Both the position numbers and the translations under genes were made by a program. From NCBI GenBank assembly GCA_025454915.1, contig JALONN010000003.1, positions 496,001 through 560,000 of the forward strand: a stretch of 64,000 bases of DNA, given 5' to 3'. Shown here piece by piece: positions 8,915 through 16,931 of the stretch (positions are counted from its first letter, which is position 1; the number at the start of each line of letters is the position of its first letter). The notes beneath the pieces were generated by a model. It had not been told where the DNA came from. It made no database searches and saw only the letters and a program-made list of their open reading frames with translations. Source of the stretch: Raineya sp. (GTDB taxonomy: Bacteria; Bacteroidota; Bacteroidia; Cytophagales; Thermonemataceae).

Positions 8915-9324
8915 AAAATAGGGATTTTATTCACAGAAAAACATTTACTAATATTCTTACTTGTACCAGAAATTCTAGTTTCATCAGAATTAAAATCCTG
9001 TGCCAAAAAATGTGTACAGTCTTCTATTGCCTTTTGGTCTCTTTCTGCATCCGATTGAAATCCTCCTACAAAATTCCACTTATTTACAAATGTTCTAAAA
9101 GCATCAGGCTTATAACGAGGTTTTTCTCCAATATGATAAACCCAAACATTTTTGGAATAGGTTTTCAGGTACTCCATCATCAGTGTATCCACTCCTCTGA
9201 AATCGCATAAAATAAAGCCCACTTCAATTTCCGTCAGTAACCAGTTTTCCAAAGGTTCTATGTAATATTTAGAAAAATCTTGGAAACTCAGATTTCCATT
9301 TCCAAAGACAAATATTTTTTTCAT
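8911..9324 (-). CDS. SLOG/Rossmann-like protein heading the LRR operon
   Basis: A 137-residue soluble protein starting at the ATG at 9324 (MKKIFVFGNGNLSF). An in-frame TTG seven codons upstream sits inside the terminator of the neighbouring gene and is rejected. It has the order of motifs expected of SLOG-superfamily Rossmann proteins: a first strand and glycine loop FVFGNGN, a central DFRGVDTLMMEYL, an AERDQKAIEDCTHFLA segment, and a final SGTSKNI phosphate-binding-like loop. SLOG proteins bind nucleotides or nucleotide-derived ligands and some act as sensors or glycosidases (established knowledge of the superfamily). That it senses a nucleotide and passes a signal to the three LRR proteins is inference. 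Its stop overlaps the first LRR gene by 4 bases. Confidence 0.65.
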   Translation of the reverse strand: MKKIFVFGNGNLSFQDFSKYYIEPLENWLLTEIEVGFILCDFRGVDTLMMEYLKTYSKNVWVYHIGEKPRYKPDAFRTFVNKWNFVGGFQSDAERDQKAIEDCTHFLAQDFNSDETRISGTSKNISKCFSVNKIPIF

Positions 9325-9342
9325 TTTCGTAAGTATTTTATA

Positions 9343-9370
9343 CAAAAAAACCTGACAATTTACTGTCAGG
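9343..9370 (-). terminator. Intrinsic terminator of the LysM gene
   Basis: On the minus strand a 7-bp stem CCTGACA/TGTCAGG (9351-9357 with 9364-9370, 6-base loop) is followed by seven T. It lies 24 bases past the LysM gene stop and just ahead of the SLOG/LRR operon, so it separates the two minus-strand transcription units. Confidence 0.85.
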
Positions 9371-9393
9371 CTCTACTTTTTATTTTTTAGATT

Positions 9394-10503
9394 TTATGGA
9401 ATATAAGAAACCTCTACATTAAATTTAGGTGTTTTTGCACCCAAAGCCTCATATACATTCTTAGATACTTTGATAAGTGTTTTTCCATTTCCTACACTTG
9501 GTAATTTACCAATAATACGTACAAATACGCTTTCTCCACTTGCTTCATTCTTTACTGCTACAATTGTACCAATTGGAGCGTCTTTGTGCAAACCAGTATA
9601 ATTACCTGCTTTGTCATCCTCCATTACTTCAGCTGTTCCTTTTTCAATAATTTTGCTATATCCACTAATAGTAATGACTTGTCTTGTAATTTCAGAACCT
9701 TCTGTTGTTTCTTTTGTCTCTTTTACTTCTTTGGTTTCCTTATTTTCTTTGTTCTCTTTTACCTCTTTATTTTCCTTGTTTTCAGCAGGTTCTATGGTTT
9801 TCTTATAACCAGTAGGGTAAACTTCCAATTTCTGACCAATTTGTAGTCTGCTGTCTTGTACTAGCCCGTTCCACTCTAAAAATTCAGTAAGTTTTACATT
9901 GTATTTTTTGGAGATTGTATAAGGAGATTCATCTTCTTTCACCACATGAATTGTCTTTTCAGCAACTTTTACTTCTTTAGTTTCCTTATTTTCTTTGTTC
10001 TCTTTATTCTCCTTTACTTCTTTGGTTTCTTTTGTTTCTTCTGTAGGTTTTGTAATCCAAAGTTCTTGCCCAGTTTTGATACCTGCTGCTCCTATTGTAT
10101 TCCATTTTTGTAAATCTGCTACACTTACTTTGTACTTTTGAGAGATTTTATACAATGTTTCACCAGCAGCTACTGTATGTTTGGCAGTTTTTGTTTTATT
10201 TGTTTCTTGTGGAGATGTTAATGTTGCCTGTTTTTCAAAATCTTTGTAGGGAATACGAAGTAAGTCATTGATACGTAGATTTTTAGCCTGTGGATTTTCT
10301 TTTGTAATATCATCTACAGTTACTTTATATCTTCTTGCCAACCCAAATAGGGTTTCTTTTGCATCTACTTTATGGATAATCCAAGCCTTTTTCTTATTTT
10401 TATCTATTTCCAAACGCAATGAGTCTGTGGGACGAGCCACCAATGCATGTGCAAATAGGAATAAAACAAAAGAAGATAATAGAATTTTTCCTGAGATTTT
10501 CAT
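9394..10503 (-). CDS. LysM x3 protein with KE-rich linkers and C-terminal double-psi barrel domain
   Basis: A 369-residue exported protein with a signal peptide ending near ALVA (residue 22). Three LysM peptidoglycan-binding modules are visible at about 42-88 (HKVDAKETLFGLARRYKV), 108-152 (HTVAAGETLYKISQKYKV) and 184-230 (HVVKEDESPYTISKKYNV). They are separated by two charged repeats of ETKEVKENKENKE type (about 155-180 and 240-266). The C-terminal 100 residues (SGYSKIIEKGTAEVM...GLHKDAPIGT...VFVRIIGKLP) resemble the RlpA-type double-psi beta-barrel. A cell-wall role in the periplasm is inferred. It follows the uncharacterised gene at 10515 by 11 bases and ends at a clear terminator. Confidence 0.88.
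   Translation of the reverse strand: MKISGKILLSSFVLFLFAHALVARPTDSLRLEIDKNKKKAWIIHKVDAKETLFGLARRYKVTVDDITKENPQAKNLRINDLLRIPYKDFEKQATLTSPQETNKTKTAKHTVAAGETLYKISQKYKVSVADLQKWNTIGAAGIKTGQELWITKPTEETKETKEVKENKENKENKETKEVKVAEKTIHVVKEDESPYTISKKYNVKLTEFLEWNGLVQDSRLQIGQKLEVYPTGYKKTIEPAENKENKEVKENKENKETKEVKETKETTEGSEITRQVITISGYSKIIEKGTAEVMEDDKAGNYTGLHKDAPIGTIVAVKNEASGESVFVRIIGKLPSVGNGKTLIKVSKNVYEALGAKTPKFNVEVSYIP
9699..10039. repeat. Two low-complexity KEN/KET-coding repeat tracts inside the LysM gene
   Basis: Two tracts, about 9699-9783 and 9963-10039, consist of repeated hexamers and 12-mers coding for (ETKEVKENKENKE)-type linkers. The two are nearly alike at DNA level and could recombine or slip, changing linker length in steps of a few residues without breaking the frame. 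Confidence 0.75.
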
Positions 10504-10514
10504 GATATTTTAAT

Positions 10515-11276
10515 TTACGCTAATGAATAAATGTTGAGTTCGTTAGGATTCGGATTTAAAATCAGAAAGTTATCAAAAACAAAATATGGTTGATATATAT
10601 TTTTGACATCAGAAACTTGCTGACAGATTTTTACATTTCCTGCAATATCCGTAATCAACAAGAAATAAGCAAATTTTTCTTCAATTTCTGTATCATATAC
10701 CATACAAATATACGCTTTATATTCCAAATAAGTTACAAAACTAGATACCTTTTGCGAAGATTTTAACACTATAAATTGTTCTAAATCTTTAAAATAAGGA
10801 TTTTCGTGTGTATAAACCAGTGGAAAGTAATAATCTATTTTTTTATCATAAATGATTATATTTTCTTTTATTAGATAACCTGTTTGTAAATGATAAGGCT
10901 TTAGAATTGTAGATTCTAGATTTTCTCTTACCCAAATACACTCATTTGGAGTATCCAGATAATCAAAATGTAGTTGTGTACTTTGCCAAAGGATTTGTTT
11001 ATCGGTTATACTATACACTATAAAACCTTTGTTGGCAACACTGTTTTCTTGCTCATAGAGAGCAAATACAATTTTTTGATGGCTTACTGCCACCACAGAA
11101 ACCCACCAGTTTTCCCACAAAATCAGGTTTTCTATAATTATTTCTCGATTTTGAATATCTAAAATATCAAAATATACTTGCTGTTTTTCAGTATCTCTTT
11201 TCTCTAAAATAAGCAGATTATTTTCTGTATCGGGCAGTATTTTCCAAATGGGCAATACAGATGTGTAATTCCACAT
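10515..11276 (-). CDS. Uncharacterised protein, possibly DUF4905 family
   Basis: A 253-residue protein without signal peptide or membrane helices. It opens with WKILPDTENNLLILEKRD and has several beta strands of the kind FDILDIQNREI, IVYSITDKQILWQS and FLLITDIAGNVKICQQV, which suggests a beta-propeller-like or sandwich fold. The opening resembles the Cytophagales family DUF4905 from memory, but I cannot confirm this. It lies 30 bases downstream of the PP2C phosphatase gene and 11 bases upstream of the LysM gene, so the three form one transcription unit. No function assigned. Confidence 0.6.
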   Translation of the reverse strand: MWNYTSVLPIWKILPDTENNLLILEKRDTEKQQVYFDILDIQNREIIIENLILWENWWVSVVAVSHQKIVFALYEQENSVANKGFIVYSITDKQILWQSTQLHFDYLDTPNECIWVRENLESTILKPYHLQTGYLIKENIIIYDKKIDYYFPLVYTHENPYFKDLEQFIVLKSSQKVSSFVTYLEYKAYICMVYDTEIEEKFAYFLLITDIAGNVKICQQVSDVKNIYQPYFVFDNFLILNPNPNELNIYSLA

Positions 11277-11306
11277 GATAGTTTTAACAATAAGTTATAT
11301 AAAATT

Positions 11307-12257
11307 TTAGACTGTATAATAGGTTTCTTTATAACTATCCCAAAGATTTTGGCGTATATCTTCTTTTTCCATAGCCATTGGTTTGATATAATTTTGTTTG
11401 AGTTCAATGAGCCTTTCAAGGGTTGCAACTTTCAGATTCATCAAATCGTTTCCATAGCCCAAAGTAATCAGGCTCAGGCTCATATCATCTCCTGTTACCA
11501 TTTCTAAAGCTATTGTCAAAATTTCCTGCCACATTTCTACATTACACACAAGCGGATGGTGAAGTGTAGCCAGCAAATAATATTCAAAATGAAAAGGTGT
11601 TGGCAAATAGCCAAAAATACCATCTGTAGCTGTGATTAATACAATAGGCTCTTCAAAAAGAATTTGCTTTTTATTCAAAATAAAATCATCATCAGCACTG
11701 ATACAATTAGAAATAGGTGAATCTTTTTGCAGATTCTCAAAAGCATCTAAGGGTTCTGTCAGATTATCCTCAGAAATTTGTTTTAACCCACTTTTTTTAA
11801 GCACATACACTCTCGAATCCCCTGCCCAAAAGCTTTCTGTATGATATTTATTTTCAGGCATGGTAGCTCCTTCTTCTACCTTAAAAACCACCCCAGCAAT
11901 AGTTGTAGGCAGCCTTCGTATCAGTTTACTTTTGAGTTTAGAGCGTTGCTGGTCTATTTGAGCTATCTTAAGAGAAAAAGCTGTTTTAAGATATTTTTCA
12001 AGATTTTCCGTAAAATTCTCTATTTCAGGATTTTGCTGTACAAATGCTTGCTCTGTTACCTGCATGGCAAGCCTTGAAGCCAAATAAGCACCTGAAAAGG
12101 TCTTTTGCCCAATAGTGTAAGGTGTACTTCCAGAACCTCCTAAACCATCATAACAAGCCAAAAGCCCCGTTCCATTCTCTTCATCGATTAAAAGTGTAGC
12201 AGGAGCATCTTCTCCCTTATCGGCTATTTGTTCTGTCCAAATAGAAAAAAACATCAT
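11307..12257 (-). CDS. PP2C-family protein phosphatase
   Basis: A 316-residue soluble protein with the metal-binding and core motifs of PPM/PP2C Ser/Thr phosphatases: CYDGLGGSG (motif II DGxGG), FWAGDSRVYVL (motif with GDSRxY), ITATDGIFGYL (DGxxxx) and the C-terminal GDDMSLSLI (Asp of the GDDxS motif). The N-terminal Asp-Ala-Pro segment (KGEDAPATL) corresponds to the first motif. It should dephosphorylate Ser/Thr residues in proteins. No kinase partner is present nearby. Two ATGs at 12257 and 12254. It heads a three-gene unit with the uncharacterised gene at 10515 and the LysM gene, hinting at control of a cell-wall function. Confidence 0.85.
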   Translation of the reverse strand: MMFFSIWTEQIADKGEDAPATLLIDEENGTGLLACYDGLGGSGSTPYTIGQKTFSGAYLASRLAMQVTEQAFVQQNPEIENFTENLEKYLKTAFSLKIAQIDQQRSKLKSKLIRRLPTTIAGVVFKVEEGATMPENKYHTESFWAGDSRVYVLKKSGLKQISEDNLTEPLDAFENLQKDSPISNCISADDDFILNKKQILFEEPIVLITATDGIFGYLPTPFHFEYYLLATLHHPLVCNVEMWQEILTIALEMVTGDDMSLSLITLGYGNDLMNLKVATLERLIELKQNYIKPMAMEKEDIRQNLWDSYKETYYTV

Positions 12258-12334
12258 AATTTCTAAATCTGCAAAATTGAGTCTGCAAGATACAAGACTT
12301 ATTCTGATTTTCTAAAGTATTTATCTCTGACAAT

Positions 12335-12360
12335 AAAAAAAGCCTTATTTTCATAAGGCT
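12335..12360 (-). terminator. Intrinsic terminator of the 12366-13944 unit
   Basis: An 8-bp perfect stem AGCCTTAT/ATAAGGCT (12341-12348 with 12353-12360, loop TTTC) is followed on the minus strand by six T. It begins 5 bases past the stop of the lipoprotein gene at 12366. Confidence 0.85.
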
Positions 12361-12365
12361 TAGAT

Positions 12366-13133
12366 TTAAGGTTTTATATTAACAGTTTTTCGTTGCGTAT
12401 AAATGGTTCTTATGTCATTAGGGTTTGCATTCACAAAAAACCTAGCAAAAGCCCAAACATAAACATTATCGAGATTTGCAGGTGGTATACCTATATCTAA
12501 TATTGAACGTTTATGAGAAAAATAAATAATATCATTGGTTGTGGGTGTTCCCAATACTACATGAGCTGTTGTAGAGTCTGTGGTAAATGATGCCTTTGTT
12601 CCAAAATCCAACAATGTTACAGGTTCTGTTTCTATTTTCTTTTTATTAATAAAACTGTTTATTATCAGAGTATCCGTAACACCAAAAGTTGTAACTGTTG
12701 ATAATATACCCAGATTTAAGTCTTCTATTCTAAAATTTCTACTTCTAATAGCTTTTGGAGAACCATATATAATTTTCCCATCCACTACCATATAAGCTCT
12801 TACATAATAAGTTGTATTGGGTAATTTTAAAAATGCTGTATCTGAGAATACTTTGTTTTCATCTGTCATAGGTCCTAAACTGAGTGTATCTACATTTTCA
12901 CCCCCAAGTTCTACACCAGCAAAGTCTTGTGTAAAGCAAAACCCATGATCAGTAATGGAACCATCTTTTAACTCAGAATCTATAATTTCACCCGAAACAA
13001 TTGCAGAAAGAGAATCTTTAAGCATCTCTACATTGGTAATACGTATAGCACTAATACGCTCTATTTTATTACAAGCTCCTAAAATAAATGAGAATAATAT
13101 AATAAAGAAGCTATAGTTATATTTTTGAATCAT
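12366..13133 (-). CDS. Putative lipoprotein with FN3-like repeat features
   Basis: A 255-residue protein with a signal sequence ending in a lipobox-like FILGAC (Cys 21), so it is predicted to be lipid-anchored. The segment ITDHGFCFTQDF followed by LPNTTYYVRAYMVVDGKIIYGSP is the pattern found in Bacteroidota surface lipoproteins in which fibronectin-III-like domains carry GFxxS and TxYYVRAY motifs. The C-terminal half does not resemble anything I know. It starts 4 bases after the stop of the gene at 13138 and shares its terminator, so the pair is probably coexpressed in the envelope. Confidence 0.75.
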   Translation of the reverse strand: MIQKYNYSFFIILFSFILGACNKIERISAIRITNVEMLKDSLSAIVSGEIIDSELKDGSITDHGFCFTQDFAGVELGGENVDTLSLGPMTDENKVFSDTAFLKLPNTTYYVRAYMVVDGKIIYGSPKAIRSRNFRIEDLNLGILSTVTTFGVTDTLIINSFINKKKIETEPVTLLDFGTKASFTTDSTTAHVVLGTPTTNDIIYFSHKRSILDIGIPPANLDNVYVWAFARFFVNANPNDIRTIYTQRKTVNIKP

Positions 13134-13137
13134 ATTT

Positions 13138-13944
13138 TTAAAATTTTAATCTAAAGCCCAAAGTTGGTATTTGTTGTGAATTTGAGGACTGACTCACCCC
13201 AATACCTATATCAGTGTTCATTTCTTCATTACGTTTGAGAATTCTCTTTTTCTCAATACTATTTTTCTTACCTCTCAATCCAACTAGTACAATATCTGTT
13301 GCCCAAATTCCTGCAGAAAGAATAGCAAGTCCATACGAAATACGTTGTAACCTTTTAGCTTCATTAAATCGGCTTTGAGCTTCATTACGTGTTTGGGACT
13401 CTAAGTATTTATCATAACTTACTCCAGCTCTGTAATTTGTGACTACACTACCTGCTATTAAACCATACACAGCTACAGATGTCATTGCCCATTTGTACTT
13501 CCATCCTTTGGGATGACGTACTTTTGTTTGTCCAAGTCCTGGTAGCATCACAGAGTATTTCATTGCCTCTTGGTTCATCAGATTGAAAACGCTGGGTTTA
13601 AAATCAGCTTTTAGTTTAATTTTGAGATTCTGACCATCAAACTCTGGATTTTCTTCTGCATATTGCCACCAAAGTTGTTTGTTCTCCCCTTCCAAAATAT
13701 CTTTTCCAAAATGCCCTTTCAATTTCTCCATAGGCTTGTAGGTTTGTCCACCATCTTGTGTCAGGAAAGGAGTTATTTCATATTCATATTTGTAGTTCCC
13801 TCCATTAGAAATCTTATAAGGAACTATTATTTTCTTATTTTCTTTATCCCAACGAACAGAATCTTGCTTCAGTGATGGGCGTTGTTGAGCCCAAGAAGCC
13901 ATACTTATCATATAAATTGCAAATAGTATCAGTTTTTTTAACAT
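13138..13944 (-). CDS. Exported protein with membrane helices (DUF5683-like motif)
   Basis: A 268-residue protein with a signal peptide cut near SWAQ (about residue 20). The first half is beta-rich and begins with SVRWDKENKKIIVPYKI. The middle has MLPGLGQTKVRHPKGWKYKW followed by two hydrophobic segments (MTSVAVYGLIAGSVVTNY and ISYGLAILSAGIWATDIVLV). The PGLGQ...GWK element is common in Bacteroidota envelope proteins of the DUF5683 type. It ends in F, like many outer-membrane proteins (GFRLKF). Function unknown. It precedes the lipoprotein at 12366 by 4 bases. Confidence 0.7.
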   Translation of the reverse strand: MLKKLILFAIYMISMASWAQQRPSLKQDSVRWDKENKKIIVPYKISNGGNYKYEYEITPFLTQDGGQTYKPMEKLKGHFGKDILEGENKQLWWQYAEENPEFDGQNLKIKLKADFKPSVFNLMNQEAMKYSVMLPGLGQTKVRHPKGWKYKWAMTSVAVYGLIAGSVVTNYRAGVSYDKYLESQTRNEAQSRFNEAKRLQRISYGLAILSAGIWATDIVLVGLRGKKNSIEKKRILKRNEEMNTDIGIGVSQSSNSQQIPTLGFRLKF

Positions 13945-14040
13945 AGCAAAACTATTTCGATTGTAAAAAGTTTCTATACAAATCTAATCAGTAAATTAGA
14001 AAAACAAAATTTATATTTTAATATTCAATCTTTTTTCTTG

Positions 14041-16905
14041 TCACAGTCGAACAAATCGTTTCATTATCATGCCTTTATTTGTCCTGATTTGCACAAAGTA
14101 TACACCAGATTCCAATGCTTGAATATTAATTTTATAAAGAGGTTTATCCAAAACAGTTATCACTTTATTTCCCAATCCGTTTGTAATTATAATTTCTTCT
14201 AAAACTATATCGGAATCCCCAACATCAATATAGGCATAATCTTGCCTATTAGGATTGGGATATAAACTTACTTTTTTTGTAAATTCATTTGTAACACTAC
14301 TGACTATCCCAAGGACATTCAGATACATTACTGTATCCTTTTTTGTGGGGTTATAGTCATTATTTCCTTCACTAAAAGCTACAATATATGCCTCACCAAC
14401 AGCATTATTATTAATTTTGAGAACATTTCCCTGAATAGTAGCCACTTGAGGGTTAGAACTCTCAAATTGAACAGGTAATGAGGCTGATGTTGTTGCTGAT
14501 AATACTTCTGTTGTATTGTTATAAACAAAAGAAGAAATATCTACAAATTGATCTCCTTTGTCAACTACAAAATTATAGTTTTGGGAACTTGTGATTGTAC
14601 CATCAGAAACTGTAATAGCAATGGTACGTCCAGTAGTAGCTTCTAGAGGTGTTCCACTGAGAACTCCTGATGCTGAAAGTGTTAAACCATTGGGCAATAT
14701 ACCAGAAGTAATTGAAAATGTGTATGTTCCTCCCCCTCCTGTGGCTGTCAAGTTTTGATTATAAGGAATCCCTAATTTTGCATTAGGCAAAATTGTGGGC
14801 GATATGGTAATCGTTCCACTTGTAGGAGGATTGAATATTGTATAAGCGAAATTACCCAAAGTCTGGGGATTTGTTGTTGTATAGTTAGCTGATGGAGAAG
14901 CACTAAAATCTGTTTGTTCGGCTACCCAGATACCACCCATAAGCTGATGAATTTTACTAAAAGTATTTATTGAACCCGATTTATCAAAGCGGATACGTAC
15001 ATTGTTTGTAGGACTCTCCATAAACCAACTTCCAAATGCTACATCTGTTGCTCCAACAGGTAAGTTTGGTATAGGAGAATCATCAAAAGCCATTCCTACT
15101 AAACCTCCATTCCCCCCAGATAAAGTAACAGGAGCATATTGAGTTAAACTTCCTATAGGATATAATATATCCGGTGTGGATACATTTCTATAAAGTTGTC
15201 CTCCTAGAATTGGAGTTACAACATAATTGGTTGGGGTTGCGGTTATATTTCCTGATATGGTTAAATTATTGTTGAGTATCAGTTTACCTGCCAATAAATC
15301 CAAATTATTTAAAACAGTAACACTATTTCCTGCTCCATTAGCAATAGTAACATTGGTTGTATTATTGATTGTTAAGTCATAAAAGGTTGTACTTACATTA
15401 TCTCCTATTATCTGAGGATTTGCACCAATAAATTCAACTTTACCATTTCTAGGGGTAAATATACCTTTATTAATCCAATTACCTCTTAGAGCAATTACAA
15501 AACTACTAACTGACACATCAAAATTTACTCCTGTATCTATTAATAAATTCTGATTTACCACAATAGCTCCTTGAGATGTTTTGATACCTGAACCACCTCT
15601 AAACCCTACTGTTCTATAATTAGAGCTTGGAAATACATTTTGGTTTCCTGCTCTTAAATAATAAATTTGAGTATCACTTCCATCTGTAGTCAAATTAGCT
15701 ATCGTACTATTATTGCCATAAATATTAAGAATATGACTACCATTAATCATTTCAAGTGTACCTGCACCTTGTATATTGTCTATATCTATCACTTGATTAT
15801 TGGGAGAGTTTCTCGAAATCGAGAATACACCATTGATTACATTAATGGTGTTACTCAGTATATTAGGAGGCACAAAATTATAATTTAAAGGAACAAAAAT
15901 GACTTTATTATTGGGTCCTGATTTATTAATAGTAAGATTATACTGGTAATTAATTTGACTATCCCTAAAAAATGGTGGAGGATTAAAGATTTGATTGTTT
16001 GTACCTGTAAAAGAAATATTTGCTATTGCATTTCCTGTCCCTACCAAACCAAACTCTACTGTACCAGATGGCAAAATTCCATCATTAAAATTTCCTTTTA
16101 AATCTAAAGTCCCTGTTCGAGATCCATTTGCTAAGAAAAATTTTGCTACTTGTCCCACAGCAGGATTGAGAATGAAATTATTAGTAGTTAATGTAAAGTT
16201 TCCACCTGTTGCCAATACGACACTTCCACTGCCAGTACCAGTATTAAGAATTTCTATGTTCCCAGCTACAGTCATGTTGCCATTAAAAGGTTGTGGTAGA
16301 GCCTGATTAACACAATCCCAAGTAAAATTGCCAAAATTTTGGTTAAAACTAGTACCTGGTGTAATAGTAGTGGTTGTAACTCCTGTAATTCTACATTCGG
16401 AAGCTGTATTCCATGTAGCAGTAGGTATAACACCTCCATTTTTAGCATGAATATAAATACCATTGTTACTGAATGTCAAACCATTTGGTATAGGATTAAG
16501 ATTAGATGAGGCATTTCTTAATGTACCATTAATAGTAGTAGAAGTTGGGTTACTCAAATTTAAGGTTCCTCCATTAACATTAATGGTTGATCCAAAATTT
16601 GAAATTAAAGATGTAATTGCATTCGTATTCCCATTTGTTAAGTTGAGTGTACCACCATTTTGTACTTCAATGGAGTTATTTATCTCTATAGTTGTTGAAT
16701 TAGGTACATCAACTACATGACTGCTTCTGATGATTACTGTGGCATTGAGTACACCACCAGGACTACAATTACATCCATTCGTACCATCTGTTGACCAGTT
16801 ATTGCTATTTATATTCCATGTTGCAGATCCAAGTGTAAAAAAATTTTGAGCCTGTACATTGTATAGAATAAATAGATTTAAGATTAAAAAATGAATTTTT
16901 TTCAT
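14041..16905 (-). CDS. T9SS-secreted surface protein with putative Ig domain
   Basis: A 954-residue protein with a signal peptide (cut near VQAQ, about residue 19) and a C-terminal T9SS type A sorting domain (last ~75 residues, YPNPN ... GVYFVQIRTNKGMIMKRFV). It opens with a module also found in the neighbour at 16932 (FFTLGSATWN ... NWSTDG ... CNCSPGG ... VIIRSSH). A long region rich in Asn/Thr/Gly follows, typical of beta-helical adhesins. Near residues 700-790 is a putative-Ig (He_PIG) domain, LPNGLTLSASGVLSGTP. A bacterial Ig-like stretch (LPVQFESSNPQVATIQ) precedes the sorting domain. It is expected to reach the cell surface through T9SS and act in adhesion or gliding; the ligand is unknown. 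It starts 26 bases after the stop of the 16932 gene. Confidence 0.9.
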   Translation of the reverse strand: MKKIHFLILNLFILYNVQAQNFFTLGSATWNINSNNWSTDGTNGCNCSPGGVLNATVIIRSSHVVDVPNSTTIEINNSIEVQNGGTLNLTNGNTNAITSLISNFGSTINVNGGTLNLSNPTSTTINGTLRNASSNLNPIPNGLTFSNNGIYIHAKNGGVIPTATWNTASECRITGVTTTTITPGTSFNQNFGNFTWDCVNQALPQPFNGNMTVAGNIEILNTGTGSGSVVLATGGNFTLTTNNFILNPAVGQVAKFFLANGSRTGTLDLKGNFNDGILPSGTVEFGLVGTGNAIANISFTGTNNQIFNPPPFFRDSQINYQYNLTINKSGPNNKVIFVPLNYNFVPPNILSNTINVINGVFSISRNSPNNQVIDIDNIQGAGTLEMINGSHILNIYGNNSTIANLTTDGSDTQIYYLRAGNQNVFPSSNYRTVGFRGGSGIKTSQGAIVVNQNLLIDTGVNFDVSVSSFVIALRGNWINKGIFTPRNGKVEFIGANPQIIGDNVSTTFYDLTINNTTNVTIANGAGNSVTVLNNLDLLAGKLILNNNLTISGNITATPTNYVVTPILGGQLYRNVSTPDILYPIGSLTQYAPVTLSGGNGGLVGMAFDDSPIPNLPVGATDVAFGSWFMESPTNNVRIRFDKSGSINTFSKIHQLMGGIWVAEQTDFSASPSANYTTTNPQTLGNFAYTIFNPPTSGTITISPTILPNAKLGIPYNQNLTATGGGGTYTFSITSGILPNGLTLSASGVLSGTPLEATTGRTIAITVSDGTITSSQNYNFVVDKGDQFVDISSFVYNNTTEVLSATTSASLPVQFESSNPQVATIQGNVLKINNNAVGEAYIVAFSEGNNDYNPTKKDTVMYLNVLGIVSSVTNEFTKKVSLYPNPNRQDYAYIDVGDSDIVLEEIIITNGLGNKVITVLDKPLYKINIQALESGVYFVQIRTNKGMIMKRFVRL

Positions 16906-16931
16906 AGTAATTAATAAGGTAAAAATGTTCC

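Noticed and set aside
13947..13954. TAGTTTTG (-7 box like) on the minus strand before the gene at 13138
   Set aside because: It is only 2 bases from the start codon, so transcription would begin inside the gene.
15995..16306. 103-codon plus-strand ORF
   Set aside because: Antisense shadow of the T9SS gene at 14041, produced by its Asn/Thr/Gly-rich repeats.
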